A stretch of 64,000 bases of DNA from an uncultured Bacteroidia bacterium (GTDB taxonomy: Bacteria > Bacteroidota > Bacteroidia > Bacteroidales > UBA932): the NCBI GenBank assembly GCA_902801205.1, contig CADCHE010000010.1:22368-86367 (forward strand), read 5' to 3'. Of the stretch, positions 51,374-59,422 are shown piece by piece. The first letter of the stretch is position 1; every line of letters starts with the position of its first letter. The position numbers were made by a program, and so were the translations under genes. The notes under the pieces were generated by a model. It was not told where the DNA came from, did not search any database, and was given only the letters and a program-made list of their open reading frames with translations.

Positions 51374-52306
51374 TTATGATTCAATATCTTCCTTCGAAAA
51401 GAGGGCATCCACGAACGCCCGCTTGTCGAAGCGCTTGAGGTCATCGATCCCCTCACCGACGCCGACGAACTTGACCGGGACCTTCAACTGGTCCACGATG
51501 CCGATCACGACGCCGCCCTTGGCGGAGCCGTCGAGTTTCGTCAAGGTCAGCGATGTGATGTCCGTTGCGCGGGAGAACTCCTGCGCCTGCCGGAACGCGT
51601 TCTGCCCGGTGGAGGCGTCGAGGACAAGCATCACCTCATGCGGTGCGTCGGGAATCACCTTGCGCATGACGTTGCGGATCTTCGTAAGCTCGTTCATCAG
51701 ATCGACCCGGTTGTGCAGCCGGCCGGCCGTATCGATGAGCACGACATCAGCCGACTTGGCCACGGCGGAGCGCACGGTGTCGTACGCCACGGAAGCCGGA
51801 TCGGCTCCCATCCCCTGCCGGACCATGTCCACTCCCGCCCGGTCGGCCCAGACCTGGAGCTGGTCGACGGCTGCGGCCCGGAACGTGTCCGCCGCGCCGA
51901 TCATCACCTTCTTTCCCTGGGCTTTCAGGGAAAAGGCCAGCTTGCCGATGGTCGTCGTCTTGCCGACGCCGTTCACGCCCACGACCATCACGACATAGGG
52001 CTTGCGGGAGAAGTCGAAGGCGGGCGCATCCGCAGAGGAGCCGTCGACGTCCATCAAGGCAGCGATCTCCTCCCGGAGCATCTCGAGCAGCTCGTCGAAG
52101 GACATGTATTTGTCGCGGCCCACGCGTTCCTCGAGCGCGTCGATGATCTTCAGCGTCGTGTCCACGCCCATGTCGGATGCGACGAGCGCCTCCTCGATGG
52201 CGTCCAGCACATCATCCTCCACGCGGGTCTTGCCGACGACCGCCCTGGAAAGTCTCTGGAAGAAACCCTCCTTGGTCTTCTTGATGCCTTTGTCGAACAG
52301 TCCCAT
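51374..52306 (-). CDS. ftsY: Signal recognition particle receptor FtsY
   Basis: The 310-residue SRP GTPase has a short N domain, G1 VVGVNGVGKTTTIGKLAFSL, DTFRAAAVDQLQVW, the DTAGRLHN motif and TKLDGSAKGGVV. The long acidic N-terminal A domain found in enterobacteria is missing, as is usual in Bacteroidota. It targets membrane proteins together with Ffh and 4.5S RNA. It has its own promoter after the upstream terminator. Confidence 0.97.
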   Translation of the reverse strand: MGLFDKGIKKTKEGFFQRLSRAVVGKTRVEDDVLDAIEEALVASDMGVDTTLKIIDALEERVGRDKYMSFDELLEMLREEIAALMDVDGSSADAPAFDFSRKPYVVMVVGVNGVGKTTTIGKLAFSLKAQGKKVMIGAADTFRAAAVDQLQVWADRAGVDMVRQGMGADPASVAYDTVRSAVAKSADVVLIDTAGRLHNRVDLMNELTKIRNVMRKVIPDAPHEVMLVLDASTGQNAFRQAQEFSRATDITSLTLTKLDGSAKGGVVIGIVDQLKVPVKFVGVGEGIDDLKRFDKRAFVDALFSKEDIES

Positions 52307-52327
52307 TGCCGTTTTTTCTAAATCCTA

Positions 52328-52335
52328 CAAATATA
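52328..52335 (-). promoter_or_regulatory. -7 element upstream of ftsY
   Basis: On the - strand TATATTTG matches TAnnTTTG, 22 bases before the ftsY start. The upstream T-rich stretch is shared with the terminator tail, so no clean -33 can be assigned. Confidence 0.5.
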
Positions 52336-52350
52336 CAAAATAAATAACAA

Positions 52351-52385
52351 AAAGGAGACCGTCCGATGCGGGGACGGTCTCCTTT
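52351..52385 (-). terminator. Rho-independent terminator after ribosomal-protein group
   Basis: The 14-bp perfect stem AAAGGAGACCGTCC/GGACGGTCTCCTTT (52351-52364 with 52372-52385) is followed on the - strand by TTGTTATTTATTTTG. It separates the DUF4295 gene from ftsY. Confidence 0.9.
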
Positions 52386-52408
52386 TCGAAAGATTGTCCG
52401 AAGACAGC

Positions 52409-52570
52409 TTATTTTTTGTTCTGGAAGTACTCCTTCGCCTTGGCCTCTTCGACCAACTGCTCCGTGAAGACATAGGCGCCGGTCTTGGGCGACTTGTCCA
52501 TGCGGATGCATTTCACCATGCTCTTGGCACCGGCCTTGGCGGCGAATGTAGCAACTGCTTTCTTTGCCAT
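52409..52570 (-). CDS. DUF4295-family small basic protein
   Basis: This 53-residue frame encodes MAKKAVATFAAKAGAKSMVK and ends EYFQNKK. It matches the DUF4295 family, which in Bacteroidota regularly follows rpmG and is thought to be ribosome-associated. It lies 12 bases after rpmG and is the last gene before the terminator. Confidence 0.9.
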   Translation of the reverse strand: MAKKAVATFAAKAGAKSMVKCIRMDKSPKTGAYVFTEQLVEEAKAKEYFQNKK

Positions 52571-52582
52571 AGTCTACTCTCC

Positions 52583-52771
52583 TTATTTGATTTCACGATG
52601 AACGGTCACCTTGTGCAGATAAGGATTGTATTTCTTACGCTCCAGACGCTCAGGGGTGTTCTTCTTGTTCTTGGTCGTAATGTAACGGGAAATGCCCGGG
52701 ACACCGCTCTCTTTCTGCTCGGTGCATTCGAGGATCACCTGGATCCTGTTGCCTTTCGTTTTCTTTGCCAT
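52583..52771 (-). CDS. rpmG: 50S ribosomal protein L33
   Basis: The 62-residue protein begins [20 protein letters not shown] and continues with [20 protein letters not shown]. It has only one Cys, so it is the zinc-free form of bL33. It lies 12 bases after rpmB in the conserved rpmB-rpmG-DUF4295 order. Confidence 0.97.
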   Translation of the reverse strand: MAKKTKGNRIQVILECTEQKESGVPGISRYITTKNKKNTPERLERKKYNPYLHKVTVHREIK

Positions 52772-52783
52772 AGCTTCCTGTGA

Positions 52784-53026
52784 TTAGACGAGTCCGACAA
52801 AACCTTTTTCCTGGGCTTCCTTCAGGGCCGCGTCGATGCCTTTCTTCTCGATCGTACGCATTCCCTTGGTGGAAACCTTCAACGTGATGTACCTCTGCTC
52901 CGCCTCGGACCAGAACTTCTTGGTCTTGAGATTGAGGCCGAACTCGCGCTTGGTACGAAGCTTCGAGTGGGCGACGTTGTAGCCGACCATTCTCTTCCGT
53001 CCGGTGATTTGACAAACTTTTGCCAT
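52784..53026 (-). CDS. rpmB: 50S ribosomal protein L28
   Basis: The 80-residue protein begins MAKVCQITGRKRMVGYNVAH, the bL28 N-terminus, and has KFWSEAEQRYITLKVSTKGM. Length is typical. It heads the group and lies 79 bases after lepB. An AAATTTG stretch in that gap may be a -7 element. Confidence 0.97.
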   Translation of the reverse strand: MAKVCQITGRKRMVGYNVAHSKLRTKREFGLNLKTKKFWSEAEQRYITLKVSTKGMRTIEKKGIDAALKEAQEKGFVGLV

Positions 53027-53105
53027 GATATTCTACTTTTTTATTGATTCAAAATTAATTGCGGGGGTGCAAATTTCGTTTTTTATTTTCAGATTTGCAA
53101 GAAAT

Positions 53106-54452
53106 CTAGACAATTTTGAAGAATCTGCGCCACCGTATGTTTTCCGGGAACTTGCGGTTCCGGTCGGTGGAGAGCCAGACCAGCGCCGGCCTGCCGACGA
53201 TCCGGTCTTCCGGTACGAACCCCCAATAACGGGAATCGAGGGAATTGTGCCGGTTGTCTCCCATCATGAAGTAATAGTCTTGTCCGAATGTGTATTCCGT
53301 CACCTCGGTACCGTCGATGCGGATGGTCCCGTCCGCGCCGGTCTGCAGGTCATGTCCCTCATAGGCGGTGATAATCCGCGCATAGAGCGGCAGGTTGTGC
53401 AGGTCGAGGGGCACCGTAGCGCCCTTGGCAGGGATCCACAGGGGGCCGAAGTCGTCCCGCGTCCAGTGATACTCCTCCGTGAACGGGAAGATGCTCAGGT
53501 AGGAATCGGGATAGTCCGGCGGATAGGCGTCCAGGTTCGGTTCCACGGATGCGACGATGGAAAAGGCTTTCACTTTCTCCAGCATCGCTTCCGTCAGGGG
53601 CATGGCGGGATAGCCGGGAAGGTGCTCGTCGAAAAAGAGCTCCTCCATGTTCAGCCCGATCCGGGAAAGTTCCCGCGGGTTGATCCGTCCGCCGGTCGTC
53701 GTGACCTTGTAGGTCAGCTGCACGCCGGGCCATACCTCCTGCTGCTGCCCGTCGATCCAGACCAGTCCGTCGATGACGCGGAGCGTGTCGCCGGGAAGGG
53801 CGACGCAGCGCTTGACGTAGTGGTCCGTCTTGTCGGCGGGGCGGACAATGACGCCGCCTCCGGCCTTGATGGTGTTCTCGCGGCCGGCATTGCGCACCCA
53901 GGCGTAATAGTCGTCGGCCGGATAGCGGCGCAGTACCGTGTCACCGTTCGGGAAGTTGAACACCACGGGATCGCCGCGGCGCACGGACCGGAACCCTTTC
54001 AGGCGGCGGTAGTCGTTCTGGATGCGGGTCGAATAGGACTCGCGCCCGAAAATGACGTTGTGCGTGAAGGGGATGGTCAGGGGCGTCTGCGGAATCTTGG
54101 GTCCGTAGGTCAGCTTGCTGACGAAGAGGTGGTCGCCGGTGTACAGCGTGCTTTCCATCGAGGAGGACGGAATCTTGAAAGCCTGAAGGAAGAAAATATT
54201 GATGAACGTCACGACGACGACGGCAAAGATGATGGCGTCAAGCCAGTCCAGCCATACGTTGCGCTTCTCCCCTTCCTTGTACTCCTTCTTCCAGAACAGC
54301 CAGTTCACCTTGCGGGTGATGTGGTAGTCGAAGATCGGGACAAGGCCGAGCAGCCACCAATAGTTTCCGAGCCAGATGACCCACAGCACATAGAGGAGGG
54401 ACCAGAAGCCCCACCGGAACCATTTGCTGCGGTATATCTCCTTCAAGCTCAC
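53106..54452 (-). CDS. lepB: Signal peptidase I
   Basis: The 448-residue inner-membrane protease has N-terminal membrane segments (about 15-48 and 68-90). Catalytic Ser98 is in FKIPSSSMESTLYTGDH, Lys is in VKRCVALPGDTLRV, and the C-terminal box is MMGDNRHNSLDSRYWGFVPE. A large insert of about 170 residues between boxes is typical for the long Bacteroidales form. The start is GTG at 54452, ten bases after rplT. It cleaves signal peptides at the periplasmic face. Confidence 0.94.
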   Translation of the reverse strand: MSLKEIYRSKWFRWGFWSLLYVLWVIWLGNYWWLLGLVPIFDYHITRKVNWLFWKKEYKEGEKRNVWLDWLDAIIFAVVVVTFINIFFLQAFKIPSSSMESTLYTGDHLFVSKLTYGPKIPQTPLTIPFTHNVIFGRESYSTRIQNDYRRLKGFRSVRRGDPVVFNFPNGDTVLRRYPADDYYAWVRNAGRENTIKAGGGVIVRPADKTDHYVKRCVALPGDTLRVIDGLVWIDGQQQEVWPGVQLTYKVTTTGGRINPRELSRIGLNMEELFFDEHLPGYPAMPLTEAMLEKVKAFSIVASVEPNLDAYPPDYPDSYLSIFPFTEEYHWTRDDFGPLWIPAKGATVPLDLHNLPLYARIITAYEGHDLQTGADGTIRIDGTEVTEYTFGQDYYFMMGDNRHNSLDSRYWGFVPEDRIVGRPALVWLSTDRNRKFPENIRWRRFFKIV

Positions 54453-54461
54453 AGGACAATG

Positions 54462-54806
54462 CTATTTAACGGAATTGACAATCGCTTCGAACGCCTGCGG
54501 GTTGTTCATGGCCAGGTCGGCGAGCACCTTGCGGTTCAGGCCGATGTTCTGCTTGGCGATGCGGCCCATGAACTGGGAGTAGGACAGCCCGTACTGACGG
54601 GCAGCGGCGTTGATACGCTGGATCCAGAGGGCACGGAAGGAACGCTTCTTGGCCTTGCGGTCACGGTAAGCGTAGGTGAGACCTTTCTCGTACGTGTTCT
54701 TGGCAACGGTCCAGACATTCTTTCTGGACAGGAAATTTCCGCGGGTTCTCTTGAGAATCTTCTTGCGGCGGGCCCTGGAGGCCACAGAATTGACTGATCT
54801 TGGCAT
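54462..54806 (-). CDS. rplT: 50S ribosomal protein L20
   Basis: The 114-residue protein begins [20 protein letters not shown] and continues with [20 protein letters not shown], the bL20 pattern. It lies in the conserved infC-rpmI-rplT order. L20 is needed early in 50S assembly and often represses its own operon. No clear leader structure was identified here. Confidence 0.97.
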   Translation of the reverse strand: MPRSVNSVASRARRKKILKRTRGNFLSRKNVWTVAKNTYEKGLTYAYRDRKAKKRSFRALWIQRINAAARQYGLSYSQFMGRIAKQNIGLNRKVLADLAMNNPQAFEAIVNSVK

Positions 54807-54885
54807 AAATCGATCGTTTTATGGAGGCAGTGACCGCCCTTACAGCGATGCTTTACAACTGCGTTCCAAGTTGAACATGAAATAA

Positions 54886-55080
54886 TTACAGGACCAAAAG
54901 CTCTTTTACTCTCTTCAGGTCATCCTTGTCGAGGATGGCGAAGTGATCAAGATTCCTTTTCTGCTTCTTGGTCTTCTTGGTGAGGATGTGGCTGTGATAA
55001 GCATGCTTCCTCTTGATTTTTCCCGACCCGGTAAGCGTGAACCGCTTTTTGGCACCGGAATTGGTTTTAAGCTTTGCCAT
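54886..55080 (-). CDS. rpmI: 50S ribosomal protein L35
   Basis: The 64-residue basic protein has [20 protein letters not shown] and [20 protein letters not shown], standard bL35 features. It lies 49 bases after infC and 79 bases before rplT. Confidence 0.97.
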   Translation of the reverse strand: MAKLKTNSGAKKRFTLTGSGKIKRKHAYHSHILTKKTKKQKRNLDHFAILDKDDLKRVKELLVL

Positions 55081-55129
55081 TGTTTTAATAATTAAACTGT
55101 TAATATTGTTTCTCCGCCTTCACTGCGGA

Positions 55130-55759
55130 TCACTTTTTCTTGATGGGCGCGAGCATCATCGTCATGCGCTTGCCTTCCAGCGTCGGCATGTTCTCCGCAC
55201 GGCCGTACTCTTCCAGTTCGACGGCGAAACGGAGCAGCTGCTTCTCGCCCTGGTCGGCGAACACGATGGAACGGCCGCGGAAGAAGATGGACGCCTTCAC
55301 CTTGGACCCCTCCTCCAGGAACTCGCGCGCATGCTTGAGTTTGAACTGGAAGTCGTGCTCGTCGGTGTTCGGGCCGAAACGGATCTCCTTGATGACGATC
55401 TTCGACGCGTTCTGCTTCATCTCCTTGGCCTTCTTCCGCTGCTGGTACAGATACTTCTGGTAGTCCAGGATCTTGCAGACGGGCGGATCGGCCTTCGCGG
55501 TGATTTCAACAAGGTCGAGCCCCAGTTCCTCGGCTTTCGCCTTCGCCTGGGAGAGGGAGTAGATGCCCGGCTGCTCGATATTGTCGCCGACGAGCCGGAC
55601 CTGAGGAGCCATGATCTCCTCGTTGATATTCAGTTCATCCTCCCCCTTCTGGCGGGTAAAGGGATGTTGCCCGCGGGCTCCCGCAGGCCGGGTGCCACCG
55701 GGCTTCGGTCCGGTGAACGGTCTGGAACCTCCGTAATGAGATTTCGGCTTGTAAGGCAT
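55130..55759 (-). CDS. infC: Translation initiation factor IF-3
   Basis: The 209-residue protein has an extended N-terminus rich in Gly, Pro and Lys. IF-3N follows (LNINEEIMAPQVRLVGDNIE and LVEITAKADPPVCKILDYQK), then IF-3C (KEIRFGPNTDEHDFQFKLKH through MTMMLAPIKKK). It starts with ATG, not the rare ATT of enterobacteria, so discrimination-based autoregulation is unlikely. It follows thrS by 47 bases. Confidence 0.97.
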   Translation of the reverse strand: MPYKPKSHYGGSRPFTGPKPGGTRPAGARGQHPFTRQKGEDELNINEEIMAPQVRLVGDNIEQPGIYSLSQAKAKAEELGLDLVEITAKADPPVCKILDYQKYLYQQRKKAKEMKQNASKIVIKEIRFGPNTDEHDFQFKLKHAREFLEEGSKVKASIFFRGRSIVFADQGEKQLLRFAVELEEYGRAENMPTLEGKRMTMMLAPIKKK

Positions 55760-55806
55760 CCTGTTTCTGTAACCTTGTTAATAAATCAACTCATATGCGG
55801 ACAAGC

Positions 55807-57765
55807 CTACGCCAGTTCCGCGGCCGTTTCGGCCTTGAACCAGCGGACGAACTCGTCCAATTTCATCGTACCGGCATCGGTACCTTCCCGCCGGACCGAA
55901 ACGGTGCCCTCTGCGACTTCTTTCTCGCCGACAATCGCAAGCACGGGTACGCGCAGGAGGGAAATCTCCCGGATCCGCTTGCCGAGGGTTTCGTTCCTGT
56001 CATCAACGGAGGCACGAATATCGGAATTATTCAGCAAATCACAAACTTTTTTTGCGAAATCTGCATATTTCTCGCTGATTGGAAGCACTTTGACCTGATC
56101 CGGGGCGAGCCAGAGCGGGAAGTGTCCGCCCGTGTGTTCGAGCAGCACGGCCGTGAACCGCTCGATCGATCCGAACGGCGCGCGGTGGATCATGATGGGG
56201 CGCTTCTTGCTGCCGTCCGCATCCGTATACTCCAGCTGGAAACGTTCAGGAAGGTTGTAGTCGACCTGGATGGTGCCGAGCTGCCACTTGCGGCCGATCG
56301 CGTCCTTCACCATGAAGTCGAGCTTCGGGCCGTAGAATGCCGCTTCACCGTACTCGACGACGGTCTGGAGCCCCTTCTCCGCAGCCGCCTCGATGATGGC
56401 GCTCTCCGCCTTCTCCCAATTCTCGTCGGAACCGATGTACTTCTCGCGGTTGTTCGGGTCGCGCAGGGAGACCTGGGCGGTGTACTTGTCGAACTTGAAG
56501 ACCTTGAACACGTAGAGGATCAGGTCGATGACCTTCTCGAACTCTTCCTTCACCTGTTCGGGAGTCACGAACATGTGCGCATCGTCCTGGGTGAAGGAGC
56601 GGACGCGGGTCAGGCCGTGCAGCTCGCCGCTCTGCTCGTAGCGGTAGACGGTGCCGAACTCCGCCAGGCGCAGCGGCAGGTCGCGGTACGACCGGGGGCT
56701 GGAGCGGAAGATCTCGCAGTGGTGCGGGCAGTTCATCGGCTTGAGCAGGTATTCCTCGCCTTCCTGCGGGGTGTGGATCGGCTGGAACGAATCCTTGCCA
56801 TACTTGGCGTAGTGGCCGGAGGTCACGTAAAGGTCCTTGCTGCCGATATGCGGGGTAACCACCTGCAGATAACCGTATTCCGCCTGCTTCTTGCGAAGGA
56901 AGGTTTCGAGCTGGTAGCGCATCACGCTGCCGCGGGGCAGCCAGAGCGGCAGGCCCATGCCCACGCGCGGGGAGAACATGAACAGCTGCATCTCCTTGCC
57001 GAGCTTGCGGTGGTCGCGTTTCTTGGCCTCCTCCAGGACGACCAGGTACTCGTCGAGCATCGACTTCTTGGGGAAGGTGATGCCGTAGATACGCGTCAGC
57101 TGCTGGCGTTTCTCGTCACCGCGCCAGTAGGCGCCGGCGATGGCCGTGAGCTTGACCGCCTTGATCACGGACGTGTTGCGCAGGTGCGGGCCGCGGCACA
57201 GGTCGGTGAAGTGGCCGTTGGTATAATAGGTGATGGAGCCGTCTTCAAGCTCTCCGATCAGTTCGCATTTGTAAGGGTCGCCTTTCTCCTGGAAATGTTT
57301 CAGGGCCTCCGCCTTGGGCACGTCGATGCGGACGAAAGCCTGCTTTTCGCGGGCCAGTTCCAGCATCCGCTTCTCGATCCGGGCGAAATCCGCGTCGGAA
57401 ATCGTCTGGCCGCCCAGGTCGACGTCATAGTAGAATCCGTTCTCGATGGCGGGGCCGATACCGAACTTCACGCCGGGGAACAGATCCTCGAGCGCCTCGG
57501 CCATCAGGTGGGACGAGGAATGCCAGAAGACGCGCTTGCCCTCTTCGTCCTCCCATTTGAGCAGGACGATCGACGCATCCTCCAGGATGGGACGGTCCAG
57601 GTCGTAGGTGACACCGCGGCCGACCGTCGTGTCGCCGGCGGGCTTCACCGCGATGGCAAGAACCTCTTCCGCAAGTCTGGGACTGATGCTGCTGGCGATC
57701 TCGTATCCGGTCACGCCGCTTTCAAAGGGTCTGACGCTTCCGTCAGGAAAAGTAATGTTGATCAT
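55807..57765 (-). CDS. thrS: Threonyl-tRNA synthetase
   Basis: ATG at 57765 gives 652 residues. The N-terminal TGS domain begins [17 protein letters not shown]. The editing domain has [20 protein letters not shown] and the His/Asp/Cys region near [15 protein letters not shown]. The class II core has [20 protein letters not shown] and the C-terminal part is the anticodon-binding domain. It heads the thrS-infC-rpmI-rplT operon. Confidence 0.97.
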   Translation of the reverse strand: MINITFPDGSVRPFESGVTGYEIASSISPRLAEEVLAIAVKPAGDTTVGRGVTYDLDRPILEDASIVLLKWEDEEGKRVFWHSSSHLMAEALEDLFPGVKFGIGPAIENGFYYDVDLGGQTISDADFARIEKRMLELAREKQAFVRIDVPKAEALKHFQEKGDPYKCELIGELEDGSITYYTNGHFTDLCRGPHLRNTSVIKAVKLTAIAGAYWRGDEKRQQLTRIYGITFPKKSMLDEYLVVLEEAKKRDHRKLGKEMQLFMFSPRVGMGLPLWLPRGSVMRYQLETFLRKKQAEYGYLQVVTPHIGSKDLYVTSGHYAKYGKDSFQPIHTPQEGEEYLLKPMNCPHHCEIFRSSPRSYRDLPLRLAEFGTVYRYEQSGELHGLTRVRSFTQDDAHMFVTPEQVKEEFEKVIDLILYVFKVFKFDKYTAQVSLRDPNNREKYIGSDENWEKAESAIIEAAAEKGLQTVVEYGEAAFYGPKLDFMVKDAIGRKWQLGTIQVDYNLPERFQLEYTDADGSKKRPIMIHRAPFGSIERFTAVLLEHTGGHFPLWLAPDQVKVLPISEKYADFAKKVCDLLNNSDIRASVDDRNETLGKRIREISLLRVPVLAIVGEKEVAEGTVSVRREGTDAGTMKLDEFVRWFKAETAAELA

Positions 57766-57789
57766 ACGTCTTATTGTTAAGCCAGAATG

Positions 57790-57817
57790 CAAAGGTACAA
57801 ATTTATTTGTATATTTG
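57790..57817. promoter_or_regulatory. Divergent -7 elements for thrS (-) and DUF4199 gene (+)
   Basis: On the - strand TACCTTTG (complement of 57790-57797) lies 24 bases before thrS. On the + strand TATATTTG (57810-57817) lies 29 bases before the DUF4199 gene. Both match TAnnTTTG, and no good -33 TTTG is present for either. Confidence 0.6.
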
Positions 57818-57846
57818 TGAGGTTAATCCATTGAGACGACTACTTT

Positions 57847-58416
57847 ATGATGAAGAACGACCTTTCTTCCGGATCCCTTTGGAACAAAGCCGGCCAGGCC
57901 GGGCTCGTGCTCGGTGCCGCCACCATCGCCTTCACCTTCGTGGGCGGACTGTGTGGAGGCGTTTCCGGCTTCGGGGGCAGGCTGCTGTCCACCCTGGTCA
58001 CCCTGGCCAAGCTCGCCGCGTGTGTCTGGATCCTCCGCCGATTCCTGCTGAAACTCAAGGAAGATTTCCCGGATGCCGGCTACAAGGCCCTGCACGGCTA
58101 CGGCATGCGGACCACCCTTTGCTCGTCGCTGCTGGTCGCAGCCTATGCGCTCGTGCCCTTCCTGATCGACGGGGACGAGACCGCACGGCTGGCCCGCGCT
58201 TCCGCGGAAGAAGCGTTCTCGCAGTTCGGCATGGCGCTGGACGCCAACACGCAGGCTGCCCTGGAGACCACGCTGAACAACCTGCCCGTGATCTCCTTCT
58301 TCTCGATGTTCCTCTACTGTCTGCTCTGGGGCTGGGTACTGACTTCCGCCTTCTCCCGCCAGATCTGCCCTCCCGACCCGTTCGCCGGGCCGGACGGCGA
58401 CAACCTTCCGAACTGA
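57847..58416 (+). CDS. DUF4199-family membrane protein
   Basis: The 189-residue protein has four hydrophobic segments (about 18-38, 45-66, 90-108 and 147-168) and the DUF4199 layout common in Bacteroidota. It lies seven bases upstream of a polyprenyl-phosphate glycosyltransferase, a conserved pairing that suggests a role with that enzyme in the membrane. The function is unknown. A start at the second ATG (57850) is equally possible. Confidence 0.82.
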   Translation: MMKNDLSSGSLWNKAGQAGLVLGAATIAFTFVGGLCGGVSGFGGRLLSTLVTLAKLAACVWILRRFLLKLKEDFPDAGYKALHGYGMRTTLCSSLLVAAYALVPFLIDGDETARLARASAEEAFSQFGMALDANTQAALETTLNNLPVISFFSMFLYCLLWGWVLTSAFSRQICPPDPFAGPDGDNLPN

Positions 58417-58423
58417 ACCCGCC

Positions 58424-59386
58424 ATGGCTGAAACCAAAGACCTGTCCATCATCATCCCGCTCCTGAACGAAGCGGAATCCCTGCCCGAACTGCTAGCCTG
58501 GATCCGGAGCGTCGTGGAACGGGAAGGCTATGCGTATGAAGTCATCTTCGTCGACGACGGCAGCACGGACGCTTCCTGGGAGACCATCCGCTCCCTGGCG
58601 GACGGGGACGATCGGATCCGCGGCATCTCTTTCCGCCGGAACTACGGCAAGTCCGCCGCCCTGTACCACGGCTTCGCCGCCGCACAGGGGAACGTCGTCG
58701 TCACCATGGACGCGGACCTGCAGGACTCTCCCGAGGAGATCCCCCAGATGTACAAGATGATTACCGAAGAGGGCTGGGACGTCGTCTCCGGATGGAAACA
58801 GCACCGGCAGGACAACAGGCTGACGAAGAACCTGCCTTCCAAGCTGTACAACGCCGCGGCACGCCGCATCACCGGCATCCGCCTGCACGACATGAACTGC
58901 GGCCTGAAGGCCTATCGGAAGGAAGTCGTCAAGAACATCGAGGTGTACGGCGAGATGCACCGCTACATCCCCTACCTGGCCAAGAACGCGGGCTTCGGCA
59001 AGATCACCGAGAAACCCGTCCACCACCAGAAACGCAAGTACGGGCAGAGCAAATTCGGCCTGGAGCGCTTCGTCAACGGCTTCCTCGACCTGCTCTCCCT
59101 GTGGTTCCTCTCCACATTCGGGAAGAAGCCGATGCATTTTTTCGGCTTCACCGGCATCCTGATGTTCCTCGCCGGATTCGTCATGACGGTCTGGATCATC
59201 GCCGCCAAACTGATCCACCAGAGCCACGGCGCCGCCTACCGGGCGGTGACGGACCAGCCGCTCTTCTACCTCGCGCTGGTCGCCCTGGTGCTGGGCGTCC
59301 TCCTTTTCCTCGCCGGATTCCTCGGCGAAATGATCGCCCGGTCCTCTGCGGACCGGAACCGGTACAACATCAAGGAGACCCTCTGA
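58424..59386 (+). CDS. Polyprenyl-phosphate glycosyltransferase (GT2, GtrB/DPM-like)
   Basis: The 320-residue protein begins with LSIIIPLLNEAESLPELLAW. VIFVDDGSTDASW, GISFRRNYGKSAALYHGF and VVTMDADLQDSPEEIPQM carry the GT2 Asp motifs. It ends with two membrane helices (about 238-262 and 278-304), as in GtrB-type enzymes that load a sugar onto undecaprenyl phosphate. The product would feed lipid or glycan modification. It is paired with the DUF4199 gene. Confidence 0.92.
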   Translation: MAETKDLSIIIPLLNEAESLPELLAWIRSVVEREGYAYEVIFVDDGSTDASWETIRSLADGDDRIRGISFRRNYGKSAALYHGFAAAQGNVVVTMDADLQDSPEEIPQMYKMITEEGWDVVSGWKQHRQDNRLTKNLPSKLYNAAARRITGIRLHDMNCGLKAYRKEVVKNIEVYGEMHRYIPYLAKNAGFGKITEKPVHHQKRKYGQSKFGLERFVNGFLDLLSLWFLSTFGKKPMHFFGFTGILMFLAGFVMTVWIIAAKLIHQSHGAAYRAVTDQPLFYLALVALVLGVLLFLAGFLGEMIARSSADRNRYNIKETL

Positions 59387-59422
59387 GTAACGGACTGAAA
59401 ACGAATTTAACAACCTGATAAC